Shown: positions 27,904-38,442, counted from the stretch's first letter. The stretch: 64,000 nt of DNA from Vibrio cyclitrophicus (GCF_024347435.1 NZ_AP025480.1:3286001-3350000), one strand, 5' to 3'. The notes: generated by a model not told the origin, from the letters alone. Made by a program: numbers and translations.

Positions 27904-29538
27904 CTAACGACGGTAAGCTCGCCAACTAAGCAGCCAAAATGTGACACCTGCGATGCCACAGCCCATGGATAGCTGCTCATAAGGGCTTGAAACTAATATT
28001 GCGGAGCATACGACTAAAGTTGCTCCAACGCCAAACAAAAACTTTCCAGTCGCTTGCTGACGCTTACTATCTCGGTAGCCTTGATAAAGCTGATCCATTC
28101 TGTGGTTCATCGCTTTACCTTGGCGCAAGCTGTCATAAAGTAGCTCTGGCAGCTCTGGCAGTTTTTCTGCCCAGAATGGTGCACGCTCTTTTACTGCGTT
28201 GATCACAGCTTGCGGCCCCACCTGATTCATCATCCAGGTTTCAAGGAAGGGCTTGGCGGTTGCCCACAAATCAAGCTGCGGATACAACTGACGACCTAGA
28301 CCTTCCACATACAACAAGGTCTTCTGCAGAAGTACCAACTGAGGTTGAACCTCCATGTTGAAACGTCTTGCTGTATTAAATAAGTTTAGCAACACATGGC
28401 CAAATGAGATCTCGCCAAGTGGTTTTGCAAAAATCGGCTCACACACCATGCGAATCGCGAATTCGAAATCGTTAACATTGGTGTCGTGTGGTACCCACCC
28501 CGAATCAACGTGCAGCTCGGCAACTTTACGGTAATCTCGATTAAAGAAAGCCAGCAGGTTCTCGGCTAAATAGCGCTTATCTTCGCTGTTGAGCGTGCCG
28601 ACAATGCCACAATCCAAACCAATCCACTGAGGGTTGTCTGGATTTTCAGGGTTAACGAATACGTTACCTGGGTGCATGTCTGCATGGAAAAAACTATCGC
28701 GGAACACTTGGGTGAAAAATACCGTCACACCGCGTTCAGCCAGCAGCTTCATGTTGGTGCCGTTAGCATTCAGTGTTTCAATATCTGAAACTTGAATACC
28801 ATAGATTCGCTCTGACACCATCAAGGTTTCACTGCTTAAATCAGGAATAACTTCTGGCACATACAGCTCTTCGCTGCCTTCAAAATTACGTCGCAGTTGA
28901 ATCGCATTCGCTGCCTCACGGCGCAGATCCAGTTCATCAAGTAACGTTTTCTCGTACTCGTGAACCACCTCAACAGGTTTCAAACGACGTGCTTCAGGAA
29001 GCGACTTAGCGACTATACGCGCCATTCGGTGCATCAGTTTTAGATCTGCATCAATCACCGGGCGAATATCAGGGCGAATTACCTTCAGAACAATCTCGCG
29101 GCCGCTCTCTTTAAGCTTCGCAGTATGCACCTGAGCGATAGAAGCTGAAGCCAGTGGCTCGATATCAAAGTCGGTAAACCAGTTATCTAGGCTACCACCC
29201 AGTGCCTTTTCCATATCTTGCTTGGCCAACGCGCCGTCAAATGGAGCGACTTGGTCTTGCAATAAAGCGAGTTGATCAGCGATATGAGGAGGAAACAGGT
29301 CACGACGCGTCGACATCATTTGACCAAACTTGATCCACACTAGCCCTAACTCTTGCAAAGCAAGACGTAAACGCTGACCTAACTCTTTATCTTGATGTTT
29401 GTTCTTAAGCCAAAACAGTGACTTTCTCGCCAGCAAAGGGGCTTTCGTTAACTGGTGCTCAGGCATCAACTCATCAAGGCCGTACTCTAACTGTACCTTG
29501 ATAATATGATAAAGACGTTTCAGTTCTGCTGGGGTCAT
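27904..29538 (-). CDS. ubiB: UbiB kinase-like protein for ubiquinone synthesis
   Basis: Atypical ADCK/ABC1-family ATPase needed for aerobic ubiquinone synthesis, thought to extract lipid intermediates for the Ubi enzymes. The 544-aa protein shows the KxGQ motif in [17 protein letters not shown], the Ala-rich loop ASASIAQVH in place of the Gly loop, the catalytic-loop [10 protein letters not shown] and the metal site LDCGIVG. Two C-terminal membrane helices end the protein ([30 protein letters not shown]). Its ATG overlaps the ubiJ stop by 4 bases (ATGA), as in the ubiE-ubiJ-ubiB operon of E. coli. Confidence 0.97.
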   Translation of the reverse strand: MTPAELKRLYHIIKVQLEYGLDELMPEHQLTKAPLLARKSLFWLKNKHQDKELGQRLRLALQELGLVWIKFGQMMSTRRDLFPPHIADQLALLQDQVAPFDGALAKQDMEKALGGSLDNWFTDFDIEPLASASIAQVHTAKLKESGREIVLKVIRPDIRPVIDADLKLMHRMARIVAKSLPEARRLKPVEVVHEYEKTLLDELDLRREAANAIQLRRNFEGSEELYVPEVIPDLSSETLMVSERIYGIQVSDIETLNANGTNMKLLAERGVTVFFTQVFRDSFFHADMHPGNVFVNPENPDNPQWIGLDCGIVGTLNSEDKRYLAENLLAFFNRDYRKVAELHVDSGWVPHDTNVNDFEFAIRMVCEPIFAKPLGEISFGHVLLNLFNTARRFNMEVQPQLVLLQKTLLYVEGLGRQLYPQLDLWATAKPFLETWMMNQVGPQAVINAVKERAPFWAEKLPELPELLYDSLRQGKAMNHRMDQLYQGYRDSKRQQATGKFLFGVGATLVVCSAILVSSPYEQLSMGCGIAGVTFWLLSWRAYRR

Positions 29539-30140
29539 GCTTTCTCCAACAGAGCGTTCAATTTAGCTTCAAGGCGTGCTACTGAGCTTTTTACGTCATC
29601 AACTTGGTCGCAAAAGTGCACCACTTCTAACGGGGCTGGAGCAATCTTCCACTCTTCTGTCAGAACCTGAGCAACATGGTTTTGATGCTTAGTGGCTTGC
29701 TTCGCCACAAAACCACCGACGTTTTTAACACCTTGCACTAAGGTATGCGCAACCACATCACCAGTCGCACGAGATAACCACTCTTCCAAGTCTGGCTTGC
29801 AGTCTGTCATCAGTTGAGCAAACTTCTGCGCCAGTTGAATATCACCTTCTAGAATCAACTTATCTTGTTTGATCAGCTTAGTGATGTTCGATTGCTCACG
29901 CAGTTCCGGTAACACCGATAAATTCAAAGATAGGTAGCAATCAGGCTGCCCTTCATACTCCGACAACACATCGATCTGTTGACTGAAAACGAAGGTGAGT
30001 GTTTTGTTCAACTCTTTCAAATTAACTTGAATGATCTGTCCCTTTAAACGAGACAAACGACGAACCAAGGCGGGATCATCGTTCACGAAAGTATTTAAAG
30101 AGGTTTCAATAACCGCGGTGACCAATGGATCAAATGGCAT
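29535..30140 (-). CDS. ubiJ: ubiquinone accessory factor UbiJ (SCP2 domain)
   Basis: Lipid-binding scaffold of the soluble Ubi metabolon, formerly yigP. The 201-aa protein has an N-terminal sterol-carrier-protein-like domain (about 15-125, with [11 protein letters not shown] and [17 protein letters not shown]) and a C-terminal coiled coil ([22 protein letters not shown]) that contacts UbiK in E. coli. AAGGA lies 5 bases before the ATG. Middle gene of ubiE-ubiJ-ubiB. Confidence 0.93.
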   Translation of the reverse strand: MPFDPLVTAVIETSLNTFVNDDPALVRRLSRLKGQIIQVNLKELNKTLTFVFSQQIDVLSEYEGQPDCYLSLNLSVLPELREQSNITKLIKQDKLILEGDIQLAQKFAQLMTDCKPDLEEWLSRATGDVVAHTLVQGVKNVGGFVAKQATKHQNHVAQVLTEEWKIAPAPLEVVHFCDQVDDVKSSVARLEAKLNALLEKA

Positions 30141-30238
30141 GACTGTCCTTACCTTTGAAAACGGATAAGCCTTAACCTATCCGTTCTATCTTTATTCTTA
30201 TTTTTTAGCGTGCTCTACGAGCTTGCTACCAAGTTCGA

Positions 30239-31033
30239 CTAGAACTTGTAACCACGGTGCAGCGCTACAATGCCGCCCGTTAGGTTGAAGTATTTCGTAT
30301 TTTCAAAACCCGCTTCTTGCATCATACCTTCCAAGGTTTCTTGGTTCGGGTGCATGCGGATAGATTCTGCAAGGTAACGATAGCTGTCTGCATCGTTAGC
30401 AATCAGCTCACCCATTTTTGGCAATAGGTGGAAAGAGTATGCATCGTAAACCTTTGATAAAGGCTCAAGTACTGGCTTAGAAAACTCAAGAACCAACAGA
30501 CGACCACCCGGCTTAAGTACGCGGTACATTGAACGCAGCGCTTGGTCTTTATCGGTTACGTTACGCAGACAGAAGCTGATAGTAATGCAATCGAAGTAGT
30601 TGTCAGGGAATGGTAGTTCTTCAGCGTTCGCTTGTACGTAATGTACGTTGCCAACAATACCGCTATCACGCAGCTTATCGCGGCCAACATTCAGCATCGA
30701 GTTGTTAATATCAGCAAGAACCACGTGGCCTTTTTCGCCAACGATACGCGAGAATTTCGCAGTAAGGTCACCAGTACCACCACCAAGGTCGAGAATACGT
30801 TGACCAGGGCGTACGCCACTGCAATCAATCGTGAATCGCTTCCACAAGCGGTGAACACCACCCGACATTAAGTCATTCATGATGTCGTATTTAGCGGCTA
30901 CAGAGTGAAATACCTCTGCTACTTTCGCGACTTTTTCGTCTTTTGCGACGGTTTCGAAACCAAAGTGTGTGGTTTCCGACTCTACTGCTGAATTTGTCTG
31001 CACGCTTGTGTCCATAATGCTGTTATCTACCAT
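30239..31033 (-). CDS. ubiE: ubiquinone/menaquinone methyltransferase UbiE
   Basis: SAM-dependent C-methylase used for both ubiquinone and menaquinone. The 264-aa sequence has the motif I stretch [11 protein letters not shown], the signature [17 protein letters not shown] before it and the C-terminal [19 protein letters not shown] 9 bases before the ATG at 31033 supports that start; a later ATG at 31015 gives 258 aa and has no visible Shine-Dalgarno sequence. It lies just downstream of rmuC with 50 bp between them, an order also found in E. coli. Confidence 0.96.
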   Translation of the reverse strand: MVDNSIMDTSVQTNSAVESETTHFGFETVAKDEKVAKVAEVFHSVAAKYDIMNDLMSGGVHRLWKRFTIDCSGVRPGQRILDLGGGTGDLTAKFSRIVGEKGHVVLADINNSMLNVGRDKLRDSGIVGNVHYVQANAEELPFPDNYFDCITISFCLRNVTDKDQALRSMYRVLKPGGRLLVLEFSKPVLEPLSKVYDAYSFHLLPKMGELIANDADSYRYLAESIRMHPNQETLEGMMQEAGFENTKYFNLTGGIVALHRGYKF

Positions 31034-31083
31034 GGTAAGTTCTCATCGACAGCACACTCTCTGTTTAGAGGCGCTGCAGCCGA

Positions 31084-32616
31084 TTAGTTTACTTTATCCT
31101 CAGCAGGTTGTCTTTCTACTAAGGAGGCATTTTCTGAAAAAGCCTCATTTTGAGCCATTTCGGCAATCCCAACCGAAATCGATTTTTTCACTTCAACACC
31201 AAGTTGTTTGAAGCTTTCTGCCTGACGAATCACATTGCCACGCCCAGTCACCAGCTTATTCATTGCCCCTTGGTAGCTTTGGTTGGCTCTATCAAGTGAG
31301 CTGCCAAGGCCTTCCATATCATCAACGAATAAGCGTAATTTGTCGTAAAGTTTGCTCGCTCGCTCCGCAATAACTTGCGCATTTTGGTTCTGCCTCTCAT
31401 TGCGCCACAAGTTATCAATAGTACGCAGTGCCACCAGCAGGGTGGTTGGGCTGACCAAGATAATGTTTTGTTCCATCGCATCTTTGACCAAGCTAGGATC
31501 CGCCTGAATAGCCACTTGGAATGCTGGCTCAACCGGGATAAACATCAGCACGTAATCCAAGCTCTGGATGCCTTTAAGCTGATGATAATCTTTCTGGCTT
31601 AACCCTTTTATGTGCGCTCGCAGTGACACCAAGTGATCACGCAGCGCAGCATCGCGTTGTTGATCGGTTTCAGCATTGAAGTAACGCTCAAAGGCCACCA
31701 AAGCCATTTTAGAATCCACCACCACTTGCTTATCCTGTGGTAAATGCACGATCACATCCGGCTGATAACGCTTACCCGCATCGTTTTGTAGGTTCACTTG
31801 AGTTTGGTATTCATGCCCTTCTCGCAGCCCAGACTCAGCAAGTACTCGAGCCAGTACCACTTCGCCCCAATTGCCCTGCTGTTTGTTATCACCCTTTAGC
31901 GCTTGAGTCAGATTAACCGCTTCACGTGTCATGCTCTCATTGAGACGTTGTAGGTTCTTCAGTTCGTGTACCAAGGTGTGACGTTCTTTGGCCTCTTGGC
32001 TGAAGCTGTCATTCACTTGTTTCTTGAAGCCTTCCAACTGCTCTCTCAATGGAGACAACAAACCTTCTAGGCTCTGTTTATTTTGCTGATCGACCTTAGC
32101 GGTTTTGCTCTCAAACAGTTGATTAGCTAACAGTTCGAACTGCTGCTTAAGTCGAGATTCGGCTTGCTCTAGCAACTGTAGCTTTTCGCTATTGGCGAGG
32201 TTTTCTTGGTCGTGTCTTGCTTCTTGTTCGCGCAGCTCAGCTTCTAATTCAGACTTATGATCCTTAAGCACATTGATCTCATCGGCGTACTGCTGACGCT
32301 CTTGCTTCACGGCTTCAAAATAATGCAGCTTCTCCATCGCAGCCATCACCTTGCCATGTGCCTGCTTAAGTTCAAATGCCGCTTTATCTCGATCATCATC
32401 CAACTCATTGAGCTCTTGTTGCGCCTCTGCGAGTGAAGATTTGAGCTGAGATTGTTGTGACTCATGCAGCAAACGGTCGGACTCGAGTTGCTGTTCAAGA
32501 AGTCGCTGCTGAAAAGAGAACTTCTGTTTGATCCACCAGCCCACCACACCGCCGCTGACGAGCGCGCCGGAAATAGCAGCAATAAGCGTTGCCTGATGTT
32601 CGATAATCCATTGCAT
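31084..32616 (-). CDS. rmuC: DNA recombination protein RmuC
   Basis: Limits inversions at short inverted repeats; the C-terminal domain resembles restriction-endonuclease folds. The 510-aa protein has an N-terminal membrane helix (about 10-28, LIAAISGALVSGGVVGWWI), a long coiled coil (about 35-210, rich in Gln, Glu and Lys) and the RmuC domain (about 225-440: NWGEVVLARVLAESGL, YQPDVIVHLP, VVDSKMAL, VSPTTLLVALRTI). A polar tail ends it. It probably leads a run with ubiE-ubiJ-ubiB. It is divergent from the EamA transporter gene. Confidence 0.93.
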   Translation of the reverse strand: MQWIIEHQATLIAAISGALVSGGVVGWWIKQKFSFQQRLLEQQLESDRLLHESQQSQLKSSLAEAQQELNELDDDRDKAAFELKQAHGKVMAAMEKLHYFEAVKQERQQYADEINVLKDHKSELEAELREQEARHDQENLANSEKLQLLEQAESRLKQQFELLANQLFESKTAKVDQQNKQSLEGLLSPLREQLEGFKKQVNDSFSQEAKERHTLVHELKNLQRLNESMTREAVNLTQALKGDNKQQGNWGEVVLARVLAESGLREGHEYQTQVNLQNDAGKRYQPDVIVHLPQDKQVVVDSKMALVAFERYFNAETDQQRDAALRDHLVSLRAHIKGLSQKDYHQLKGIQSLDYVLMFIPVEPAFQVAIQADPSLVKDAMEQNIILVSPTTLLVALRTIDNLWRNERQNQNAQVIAERASKLYDKLRLFVDDMEGLGSSLDRANQSYQGAMNKLVTGRGNVIRQAESFKQLGVEVKKSISVGIAEMAQNEAFSENASLVERQPAEDKVN

Positions 32617-32754
32617 GATAATGATTTAGCCTAATTGGAGATAACTCATTAAATGGTATTTTGATACTGGATAAATGTCCAGTTTGCCGTATTAAAATTC
32701 GACAGATAGACTAGGCGCTCCGTATTCTGTCCCATCAAATTAGAATGAGTTGCT

Positions 32755-33648
32755 ATGAACGAACGTCGTGCCTTGGGCTTTGGCCTTGCTGCGGTATTGC
32801 TGTGGTCAACAGTCGCTACTGCTTTTAAGCTGACCCTTGCTGAGTTTTCACCGATTCAAATGCTGACCATTGCCAGCATTGTGTCGTCGATTGCGCTGAT
32901 CGCGGTCTGCGCCTTCCAAGGTAAGCTATCTCAACTAAGCACAACGTTCCTATCAAACCCTTGGTACTACCTACTGTTAGGCTTGGTTAACCCTCTGGCT
33001 TATTACCTAATTCTATTCAAAGCCTACGACCTGTTGCCTGCATCTCAAGCTCAAGCCATCAACTACAGCTGGGCTATCACGCTCACCTTAATGGCAGCGG
33101 TTTTTCTGGGCCAAAAAATTCGTAAGCAAGATTGGGTGGCGTGTACCTTCAGCTATGCGGGTGTGGTAGTGATTGCCACCAAAGGCGATGTGCTAGGCAT
33201 GCAATTCGACAGCCCACTCGGTGTGGCACTTGCTCTGCTTTCAACATTGCTTTGGGCAGGGTACTGGATTCTCAATACCAAAAATAAAGCTGACCCTGTG
33301 GTGGGTGTATTACTTGGGTTCTTAGTGGCACTGCCATTCACAATTGGTTTAACCGTTTACGAAGGCGAGAGTTTTAGCCAAATCACAGCGAAGGGTTGGA
33401 TGGCGGTGACTTACGTTGGTCTGTTCGAGATGGGCATTACCTTTGTCTTGTGGCTATCAGCACTCAAGCTAACCAACAATACGGCGCGTATCAGCAACCT
33501 AATTTTTGCCTCACCGTTTATCTCGTTAATGCTACTTTCGACCATTATTGGCGAAGAGATTCACCCGGCGACACTGTTTGGCTTGATGCTGATTATTGCT
33601 GGCTTGGTGATTCAACAGATCAAGTTTTCAAAAAACAAAGCTGCGTAA
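32755..33648 (+). CDS. EamA/DMT-family transporter
   Basis: A 297-aa inner membrane protein with ten predicted helices arranged as two EamA repeats (about 5-140 and 150-290). Typical features are LLWSTVATAFKLTLAEFSP in the first repeat and LLWAGYWILNTKNKADPV in the second. Members export metabolites or amino acids; the substrate cannot be told. It stands alone, divergent from rmuC, and a bidirectional terminator follows at 33719. Confidence 0.88.
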   Translation: MNERRALGFGLAAVLLWSTVATAFKLTLAEFSPIQMLTIASIVSSIALIAVCAFQGKLSQLSTTFLSNPWYYLLLGLVNPLAYYLILFKAYDLLPASQAQAINYSWAITLTLMAAVFLGQKIRKQDWVACTFSYAGVVVIATKGDVLGMQFDSPLGVALALLSTLLWAGYWILNTKNKADPVVGVLLGFLVALPFTIGLTVYEGESFSQITAKGWMAVTYVGLFEMGITFVLWLSALKLTNNTARISNLIFASPFISLMLLSTIIGEEIHPATLFGLMLIIAGLVIQQIKFSKNKAA

Positions 33649-33718
33649 ATAAGAGCTAAAAGGTTCGATTGAGCATGAAAACCATCAATTTGGTTACTTT
33701 TAACTCTAAGCTAGATAC

Positions 33719-33750
33719 AAAAATGGCGAGTCATATGACTCGCCATTTTT
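33719..33750. terminator. bidirectional terminator
   Basis: ATGGCGAGTCAT and ATGACTCGCCAT form an almost uninterrupted palindrome flanked by A and T runs. It lies between the convergent EamA and flavoprotein genes. Confidence 0.93.
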
Positions 33751-33784
33751 ATATCATTTAAAATCTAATAGGTAAGCTAAAAGC

Positions 33785-34978
33785 TTAAACCCACTGACCT
33801 GCTGCAAACCCAGAACTCCAACACCATTGGAAGTTATAGCCACCTAACCAGCCTGTTACGTCCATCACTTCACCGATGAAGTAGAGGCCAGACACGCTCT
33901 TACACTCCATGGTTTTTGAAGATAGGTGGTTAGTATCGACGCCGCCTAAAGTCACTTCAGCCGTTCGGTAGCCTTCGGTGCCGTTTGGCGCAATCTTCCA
34001 GCTCTCTAGATGCTCTACAATGTCATTTAGCTGCTTTTCATTGAACTGTTTGAGCGGCTTGTCTTCCAGCTCTTTGCGGTCAATCAGCACCTCAACGAAA
34101 CGCTTTGGTAATGCTTTCGCTAAGGTATTTTTCAGGCTCTGATTTGGGTGTTTCTCGCGAGAATTTTCAAGCAGCTCGGCAACGTCCACTTCTGGAACTA
34201 GATTGATAGAGACCGATTGACCTGCTTTCCAGAACGACGATATTTGTAGTACCGAAGGGCCAGATAAGCCACGGTGCGTAAACAGCAACGCTTCTTTGAA
34301 TAAGGTACCATCTTGCGCGGTGATCTCGGCAGGAATCGCGATTCCTGAAAGCTCAGCAAAGGCTTCTTTGTCTTCTTTATGCAGAGTAAATGGCACCAGA
34401 CCCGCAGTAGTCGGCATCACAGACAAACCAAACTGCTCAGCAATCTTATAGCCAAATGGCGTCGCGCCTAGTTTCGGCATCGATAAACCGCCCGTCGCCA
34501 CGACAAGTGAGTCACACTCAACTTCGTCGGTATTGAGGTGCATCTTAAAGCCAGCGTCTGTTTTTTCGATTGAGTGAACATCACAGCGGTAGCGCTGTTC
34601 AACTTTCGCTTGCTTACACTCTTCAAGTAACATGCTCACGATGTCTTTTGCGGTATGGTCATTCACACAGAACAGCTGGCCGTGGTCTCGCTCTTCGAAC
34701 TCAATACCGTACTTGCTCACCATCGAGATAAAATCCCAGTTGGTGTATTGAGATAAAGCTGACTTCACGAAGTGAGGGTTGTTACATAGGAAGTTGTTGG
34801 CTGAAACATCATAGTTAGTGAAGTTACAACGGCCGCCACCTGAGATTAAAATTTTTCTGCCTGGTTTCTTTGCATGATCAACCACCAGCACTCGTCGGCC
34901 GCGCTTACCCGCTTCCGCAGCACACATTAAGCCCGCGGCGCCCGCACCAATTACGATTACATCAAACTTTTCACTCAT
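33785..34978 (-). CDS. HI0933/YhiN-family flavoprotein oxidoreductase
   Basis: A 397-aa FAD-dependent protein. The dinucleotide fold is at the N terminus (VIVIGAGAAGLMCAAEAGKRG) with the family motif PGRKILISGGGRCNFTN at about residues 38-55. Other motifs are VATGGLSMPKLGATPFGY and the C-terminal FAD contact GLYFIGEVMDVTGWLGGYN. The family (BaiN-like) is widespread, and its physiological substrate is unknown in most bacteria. The ORF is intact. It is probably monocistronic. Confidence 0.9.
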   Translation of the reverse strand: MSEKFDVIVIGAGAAGLMCAAEAGKRGRRVLVVDHAKKPGRKILISGGGRCNFTNYDVSANNFLCNNPHFVKSALSQYTNWDFISMVSKYGIEFEERDHGQLFCVNDHTAKDIVSMLLEECKQAKVEQRYRCDVHSIEKTDAGFKMHLNTDEVECDSLVVATGGLSMPKLGATPFGYKIAEQFGLSVMPTTAGLVPFTLHKEDKEAFAELSGIAIPAEITAQDGTLFKEALLFTHRGLSGPSVLQISSFWKAGQSVSINLVPEVDVAELLENSREKHPNQSLKNTLAKALPKRFVEVLIDRKELEDKPLKQFNEKQLNDIVEHLESWKIAPNGTEGYRTAEVTLGGVDTNHLSSKTMECKSVSGLYFIGEVMDVTGWLGGYNFQWCWSSGFAAGQWV

Positions 34979-35040
34979 TGGGGTTCTGCTTTCTTCACTT
35001 TTGCACCTCGAGTACGCCCTGTTCTCGAAATGCCATCAAT

Positions 35041-35071
35041 AAAAAAGGATGTGCATAAACAGCACATCCTT
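35041..35071 (-). terminator. terminator of uspB
   Basis: AAGGATGTGC pairs with GCACATCCTT; the leftward strand continues into a T run. It lies about 160 bp past the uspB stop, in a gap that otherwise shows nothing. Confidence 0.85.
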
Positions 35072-35228
35072 ACTAATTGCTCGCTATTCTAGCGGCAATT
35101 TTAAACTTTGCAATTGATGTTCAATTGTACAATTTGCAGACAGCAGCAAAACCACTACTTGGCTTAGCGAACCAACAACCGAAGCTTTACACCAAAACCT
35201 AAACTCTACTTCACGCGTACTAAATAAC

Positions 35229-35552
35229 TTAGACGATGAAAGAAGACAGCAACGTTACACCCAACAGAGCAGAAGAAAGTATAAACAACTGTCTTACGCG
35301 ATCACACTTCGACATAAACACTTCGTCGTGATGATGGTGATACTCTTTGCTTTTGATGTAACTAAACAAGCGAACCTGTTTGGTCATGTTGCCATGAGTT
35401 GTGAAGAATCCACCTCCGTCTACTTGTTGATAAAGTAGAGGATGTGCTTCTCGCATAATATAAATGAGTGTTCTTAGCGCAGTAAAGTAACGCGCCCAGT
35501 TCACACAAGTCACAACCATTAGTGCAAATAGAATAGTGTCGCCGCTGATCAT
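35229..35552 (-). CDS. uspB: universal stress protein B
   Basis: A 107-aa integral membrane protein matching E. coli UspB end to end. N- and C-terminal membrane helices (about 5-25 and 88-106) flank a cytoplasmic part with the distinctive [21 protein letters not shown] and [21 protein letters not shown]. UspB in E. coli is a sigma-S-dependent stationary-phase protein involved in ethanol tolerance. The neighbours ftnA and uspA suggest a stress cluster. The His4 run at about residue 73 is a local oddity. Confidence 0.92.
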   Translation of the reverse strand: MISGDTILFALMVVTCVNWARYFTALRTLIYIMREAHPLLYQQVDGGGFFTTHGNMTKQVRLFSYIKSKEYHHHHDEVFMSKCDRVRQLFILSSALLGVTLLSSFIV

Positions 35553-35620
35553 CCTTTCCTCCCTACATCTTCATAAGAAAACTCAAAAGAAAAAGATAAT
35601 CAGTGTCTTTCTCATACTAC

Positions 35621-36148
35621 CTAAACGGCAGGAGCTTCCATAATTGAAGATGAACCATCTTTTGCCAATTGCGCGAGATCTTTATCAATAAAGAACAGTG
35701 CTTTACCGTCTTCACCAACAAGTTCTAGCTTATCCAATACACCTTTAAACAACTTCTCTTCTTCGTGTTGCTCTGCAACGTACCATTGCAGGAAGTTAAA
35801 GGTTGAGTAATCTTGTGTGCTGAAAGCAACGTGAGCCAATTTGTTGATCTTTTGAGTAATCATTTGCTCATGTTCATAAGTTTCACGGAACACGGCACCC
35901 AGGCTATCAAATTCATGTTTTGGCGCTTCAATCGCACCTAGAATTGGCATTGCACCTGTTTCACTTACGTAAGTGAAAAGACGCTGCATATGTTCCATTT
36001 CTTCTACTGCATGAACACGCAGAAACTCTGCTGCACCTTCAAATCCTTTGTCTTCACACCAAGCACTCATTTGTAAGTATAGATTGGATGAGAAAAATTC
36101 TAGGTTAATTTGATCATTCAGTTGCTCAACCATAGTTTTTGACAGCAT
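35621..36148 (-). CDS. ftnA: non-heme ferritin
   Basis: Iron-storage protein forming a 24-mer shell with ferroxidase centres. The 175-aa four-helix protein has the signature [22 protein letters not shown] with Glu17 of the ferroxidase site, [13 protein letters not shown] with the Glu-x2-His motif, and [12 protein letters not shown] on helix D. It follows the FtnA rather than the heme-binding bacterioferritin type (no heme Met near residue 52). RyhB and Fur usually act on ferritin genes, but no clear Fur site is seen upstream here. It is divergent from uspA. Confidence 0.93.
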   Translation of the reverse strand: MLSKTMVEQLNDQINLEFFSSNLYLQMSAWCEDKGFEGAAEFLRVHAVEEMEHMQRLFTYVSETGAMPILGAIEAPKHEFDSLGAVFRETYEHEQMITQKINKLAHVAFSTQDYSTFNFLQWYVAEQHEEEKLFKGVLDKLELVGEDGKALFFIDKDLAQLAKDGSSSIMEAPAV

Positions 36149-36337
36149 TTAAGACTCCTAATTACATCCTCAATTTTCTCTACTATATCACTATTTAATG
36201 AATATCTCGCTGACCATTAGTTAACCGATATTTCGAACTGCCATTACGCAAGACAGTGGATATGAGATCACTTCAGCAAAAAAAGGCATCACATAGTGCT
36301 AGTCTTTAATGAGACAACGAATAAAGGAGCTAGCAAT

Positions 36338-36772
36338 ATGAGTTACAAACATATTTTGGTCGCAGTCGATTTATCAGATGACAGCAAATTACTTGTGGAT
36401 AAAGCGGTGGCATTGGCTAAACCATTGGAAGCCAAAGTCTCTTTTATCCATATCGATGTTAACTATGCAGAGCTTTATACCGGCCTGATTGATATCAACA
36501 TGGCAGAAACCCAACATAACGCGATGGAGGCCTCTCGTATTCAGCTACAAAGTTTTGCTGACTACGCTCAATACCCAATCACTCATACTTTGGTCGGCAG
36601 TGGTGATTTGAGCCATGAGTTGTGTGACACCATCAATGAGTTCAGTGTTGATTTAGTGGTCTGTGGTCACCACCAAGACTTTTGGAGCAAACTGCTTTCT
36701 TCAACACGACAACTGATCAATGCCTCACCTGTTGATATGCTGGTCGTGCCTCTAAGAGATTCAGAAGACTAA
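36338..36772 (+). CDS. uspA: universal stress protein A
   Basis: A 144-aa Usp-domain protein, product [27 protein letters not shown]. It lacks the ATP-binding GxxGxxxx motif: [16 protein letters not shown] replaces it, as in the UspA-type, non-ATP-binding subgroup. The ATG at 36338 is fixed by AAAGGAG 8 bases upstream; the longer frame to 36296 is not supported. In E. coli, uspA and uspB are adjacent and divergent, while here ftnA lies between them. Stress-induced cytoplasmic dimer; exact role unclear. Confidence 0.93.
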   Translation: MSYKHILVAVDLSDDSKLLVDKAVALAKPLEAKVSFIHIDVNYAELYTGLIDINMAETQHNAMEASRIQLQSFADYAQYPITHTLVGSGDLSHELCDTINEFSVDLVVCGHHQDFWSKLLSSTRQLINASPVDMLVVPLRDSED

Positions 36773-36824
36773 TGATTTAAGGTTAGGTAACATACAGCTC
36801 ATATCTTATTAACGAAGTTTTACT

Positions 36825-37703
36825 ATGAGCTATTTAGCTGGTGTTACCCTCCTATGGGCCTTCTCCTTTAGCCTGATCGGCGTTTACCTCGCTGGTCAGG
36901 TTGATTCTTGGTTTTCTGTACTAATGCGCGTAGCCCTTGCCGGCATCGTGTTTCTTCCTTTTCTTAAGTTTCGCGGTGTCTCGCGCAAACTGATCGGCAA
37001 ATTGATGGCGATTGGTGGTATTCAGCTTGGGCTGATGTATTGCTTCTACTATCAATCTTTCTTACTGCTGTCCGTACCTGAAGTCCTTTTGTTTACCGTC
37101 TTTACCCCAATTTACGTCACGCTTATTTATGACTTTCTCAAAGGGCAATTCTCACCTTGGTATCTCGTGACCGCCGCTATTGCAGTGCTGGGCGCGGTAT
37201 TCATTAAATTTGCTGGCATCAATGACAACTTTTTAGTCGGTTTCCTTGTCGTACAAGGCGCTAACCTGTGCTTTGCTATTGGTCAGGTGGGTTATAAGGT
37301 GATAATGGAGAAGGAATCGACCGAGTTACCTCAGCGAACCGTATTTGGTTACTTCTACTTAGGGGCGTTATGCGTCGCTTCCGTTGCTTTCATGCTGCTG
37401 GGTAACCCAGAGAAACTGCCAACCACCTCACTTCAATGGGGAATCTTGATATACCTTGGCTTGATTGCTTCAGGGTTAGGTTACTTTATGTGGAATAAAG
37501 GCGCATGCATGGTGAATGCCGGTGCACTGGCTGTAATGAATAATGCTTTAGTTCCAGCAGGCCTTGTGGTGAACATCTTGATTTGGAACAGGGATGTCGA
37601 TTTGGTTCGCCTTACCATTGGTGGTGGCGTTATCTTGTTGTCTCTACTTGTGAATGAAACATGGGTGAAGAAACGTGTTGCGAGATCCGCAAGCAATGCC
37701 TAA
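36825..37703 (+). CDS. EamA-family (carboxylate/amino acid/amine) transporter
   Basis: A 292-aa inner membrane protein with ten predicted helices in two EamA repeats (start MSYLAGVTLLWAFSFSLIGVYLAGQ; second repeat from VVQGANLCFAIGQVGYK). The sequence GLGYFMWNKGACMVNAGALAVMNNALVP is the family's C-terminal signature. Substrate unknown. It begins 52 bp after uspA on the same strand and is followed by a terminator at 37749, so it may be read with uspA. Confidence 0.88.
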   Translation: MSYLAGVTLLWAFSFSLIGVYLAGQVDSWFSVLMRVALAGIVFLPFLKFRGVSRKLIGKLMAIGGIQLGLMYCFYYQSFLLLSVPEVLLFTVFTPIYVTLIYDFLKGQFSPWYLVTAAIAVLGAVFIKFAGINDNFLVGFLVVQGANLCFAIGQVGYKVIMEKESTELPQRTVFGYFYLGALCVASVAFMLLGNPEKLPTTSLQWGILIYLGLIASGLGYFMWNKGACMVNAGALAVMNNALVPAGLVVNILIWNRDVDLVRLTIGGGVILLSLLVNETWVKKRVARSASNA

Positions 37704-37748
37704 CCGGCAGAATAAGCGAAATGAGTAGCTCGGCTACCCCAGAAAAGC

Positions 37749-37776
37749 AAAAGAGCGACCTTAGGTCGCTCTTTTT
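37749..37776. terminator. bidirectional terminator
   Basis: AAGAGCGACC and GGTCGCTCTT pair across TTA with flanking A and T runs. It lies between the convergent EamA gene and the Cys/Lys-rich gene. Confidence 0.92.
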
Positions 37777-37812
37777 AAATCTACGCGTAGCAATAAACAA
37801 TTCAAATCAGCT

Positions 37813-38403
37813 TCAGTGGATATGATTATGGTTCACTACTTGAGTCTTGGTTTCCATGAAGGCAACGTCATCAAGTTGTAAATTGATGCGTTCAAGGTCA
37901 CTTTCCAGTTTTTGACTTTTCTTAAACAGCTTTTGCTGCTTCTTAATCATCTTCGCTAGCTTTTTATTGTACTTCTCTTGCTTCTTAGCGGCTTTCTTCG
38001 CTCGCTTAAGTTCTGCTTTCTCATCACCACTCGCCTTCGCTATCAGCTTTTTCAGCTTGGCTTTTTTCTGTGATGTTTTTTTATCGACAACATCAGCGGC
38101 AATATCAACAACGGCTGGATCGAACATTTGCACAGTAGGTTCAAGGGTATCGTTGATTTCCGCAAGCGATAACTCTGGTGCAGGTAATGTTTCCGCTAAC
38201 AGACCGCATGCCACTTTTTCTTCAACGGGTTTGTTTTGACAGCCAAGAGGTGGAATTGCGGTTGGTTTGCATAGATTCGCTTGATCCGCCGAAGAACGCG
38301 CACAAGAACGACACACAAACTTAGGTTCAGTGACCAAGCTGTGGATCTCGCCTAGGTGTTCAGTGATATCTCGACGGTTTAACTTACAAAAGCGTTTAGC
38401 CAT
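37813..38403 (-). CDS. unknown Cys-rich, Lys-rich protein with His tail
   Basis: A 196-aa protein without a recognised family. The N-terminal 65 residues hold a possible metal site: FCKLNRRD, VCRSCARSS and LCKP, plus two later Cys residues. The middle is Ala/Lys-rich with long basic helices (KKAKLKKLIAKASG, KRAKKAAKKQEKYNKK), probably coiled coil. The protein ends in VVNHNHIH, a His-rich tail. No signal peptide is seen. A Fur-like inverted repeat lies just upstream, suggesting an iron-linked role, but this is inference. Single gene. Confidence 0.75.
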   Translation of the reverse strand: MAKRFCKLNRRDITEHLGEIHSLVTEPKFVCRSCARSSADQANLCKPTAIPPLGCQNKPVEEKVACGLLAETLPAPELSLAEINDTLEPTVQMFDPAVVDIAADVVDKKTSQKKAKLKKLIAKASGDEKAELKRAKKAAKKQEKYNKKLAKMIKKQQKLFKKSQKLESDLERINLQLDDVAFMETKTQVVNHNHIH

Positions 38404-38416
38404 GCTACAACTCCAG

Positions 38417-38442
38417 CTAAGAATAATAATGATTCTTAGTTA
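38417..38442 (-). promoter_or_regulatory. Fur-like site before the Cys-rich gene
   Basis: CTAAGAAT-AATAATG-ATTCTTAG is an inverted repeat with 8-bp arms. It contains AATAATGATTCTTAGTTA, a partial match to the Fur consensus, 14 bp from the start codon. Confidence 0.55.
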
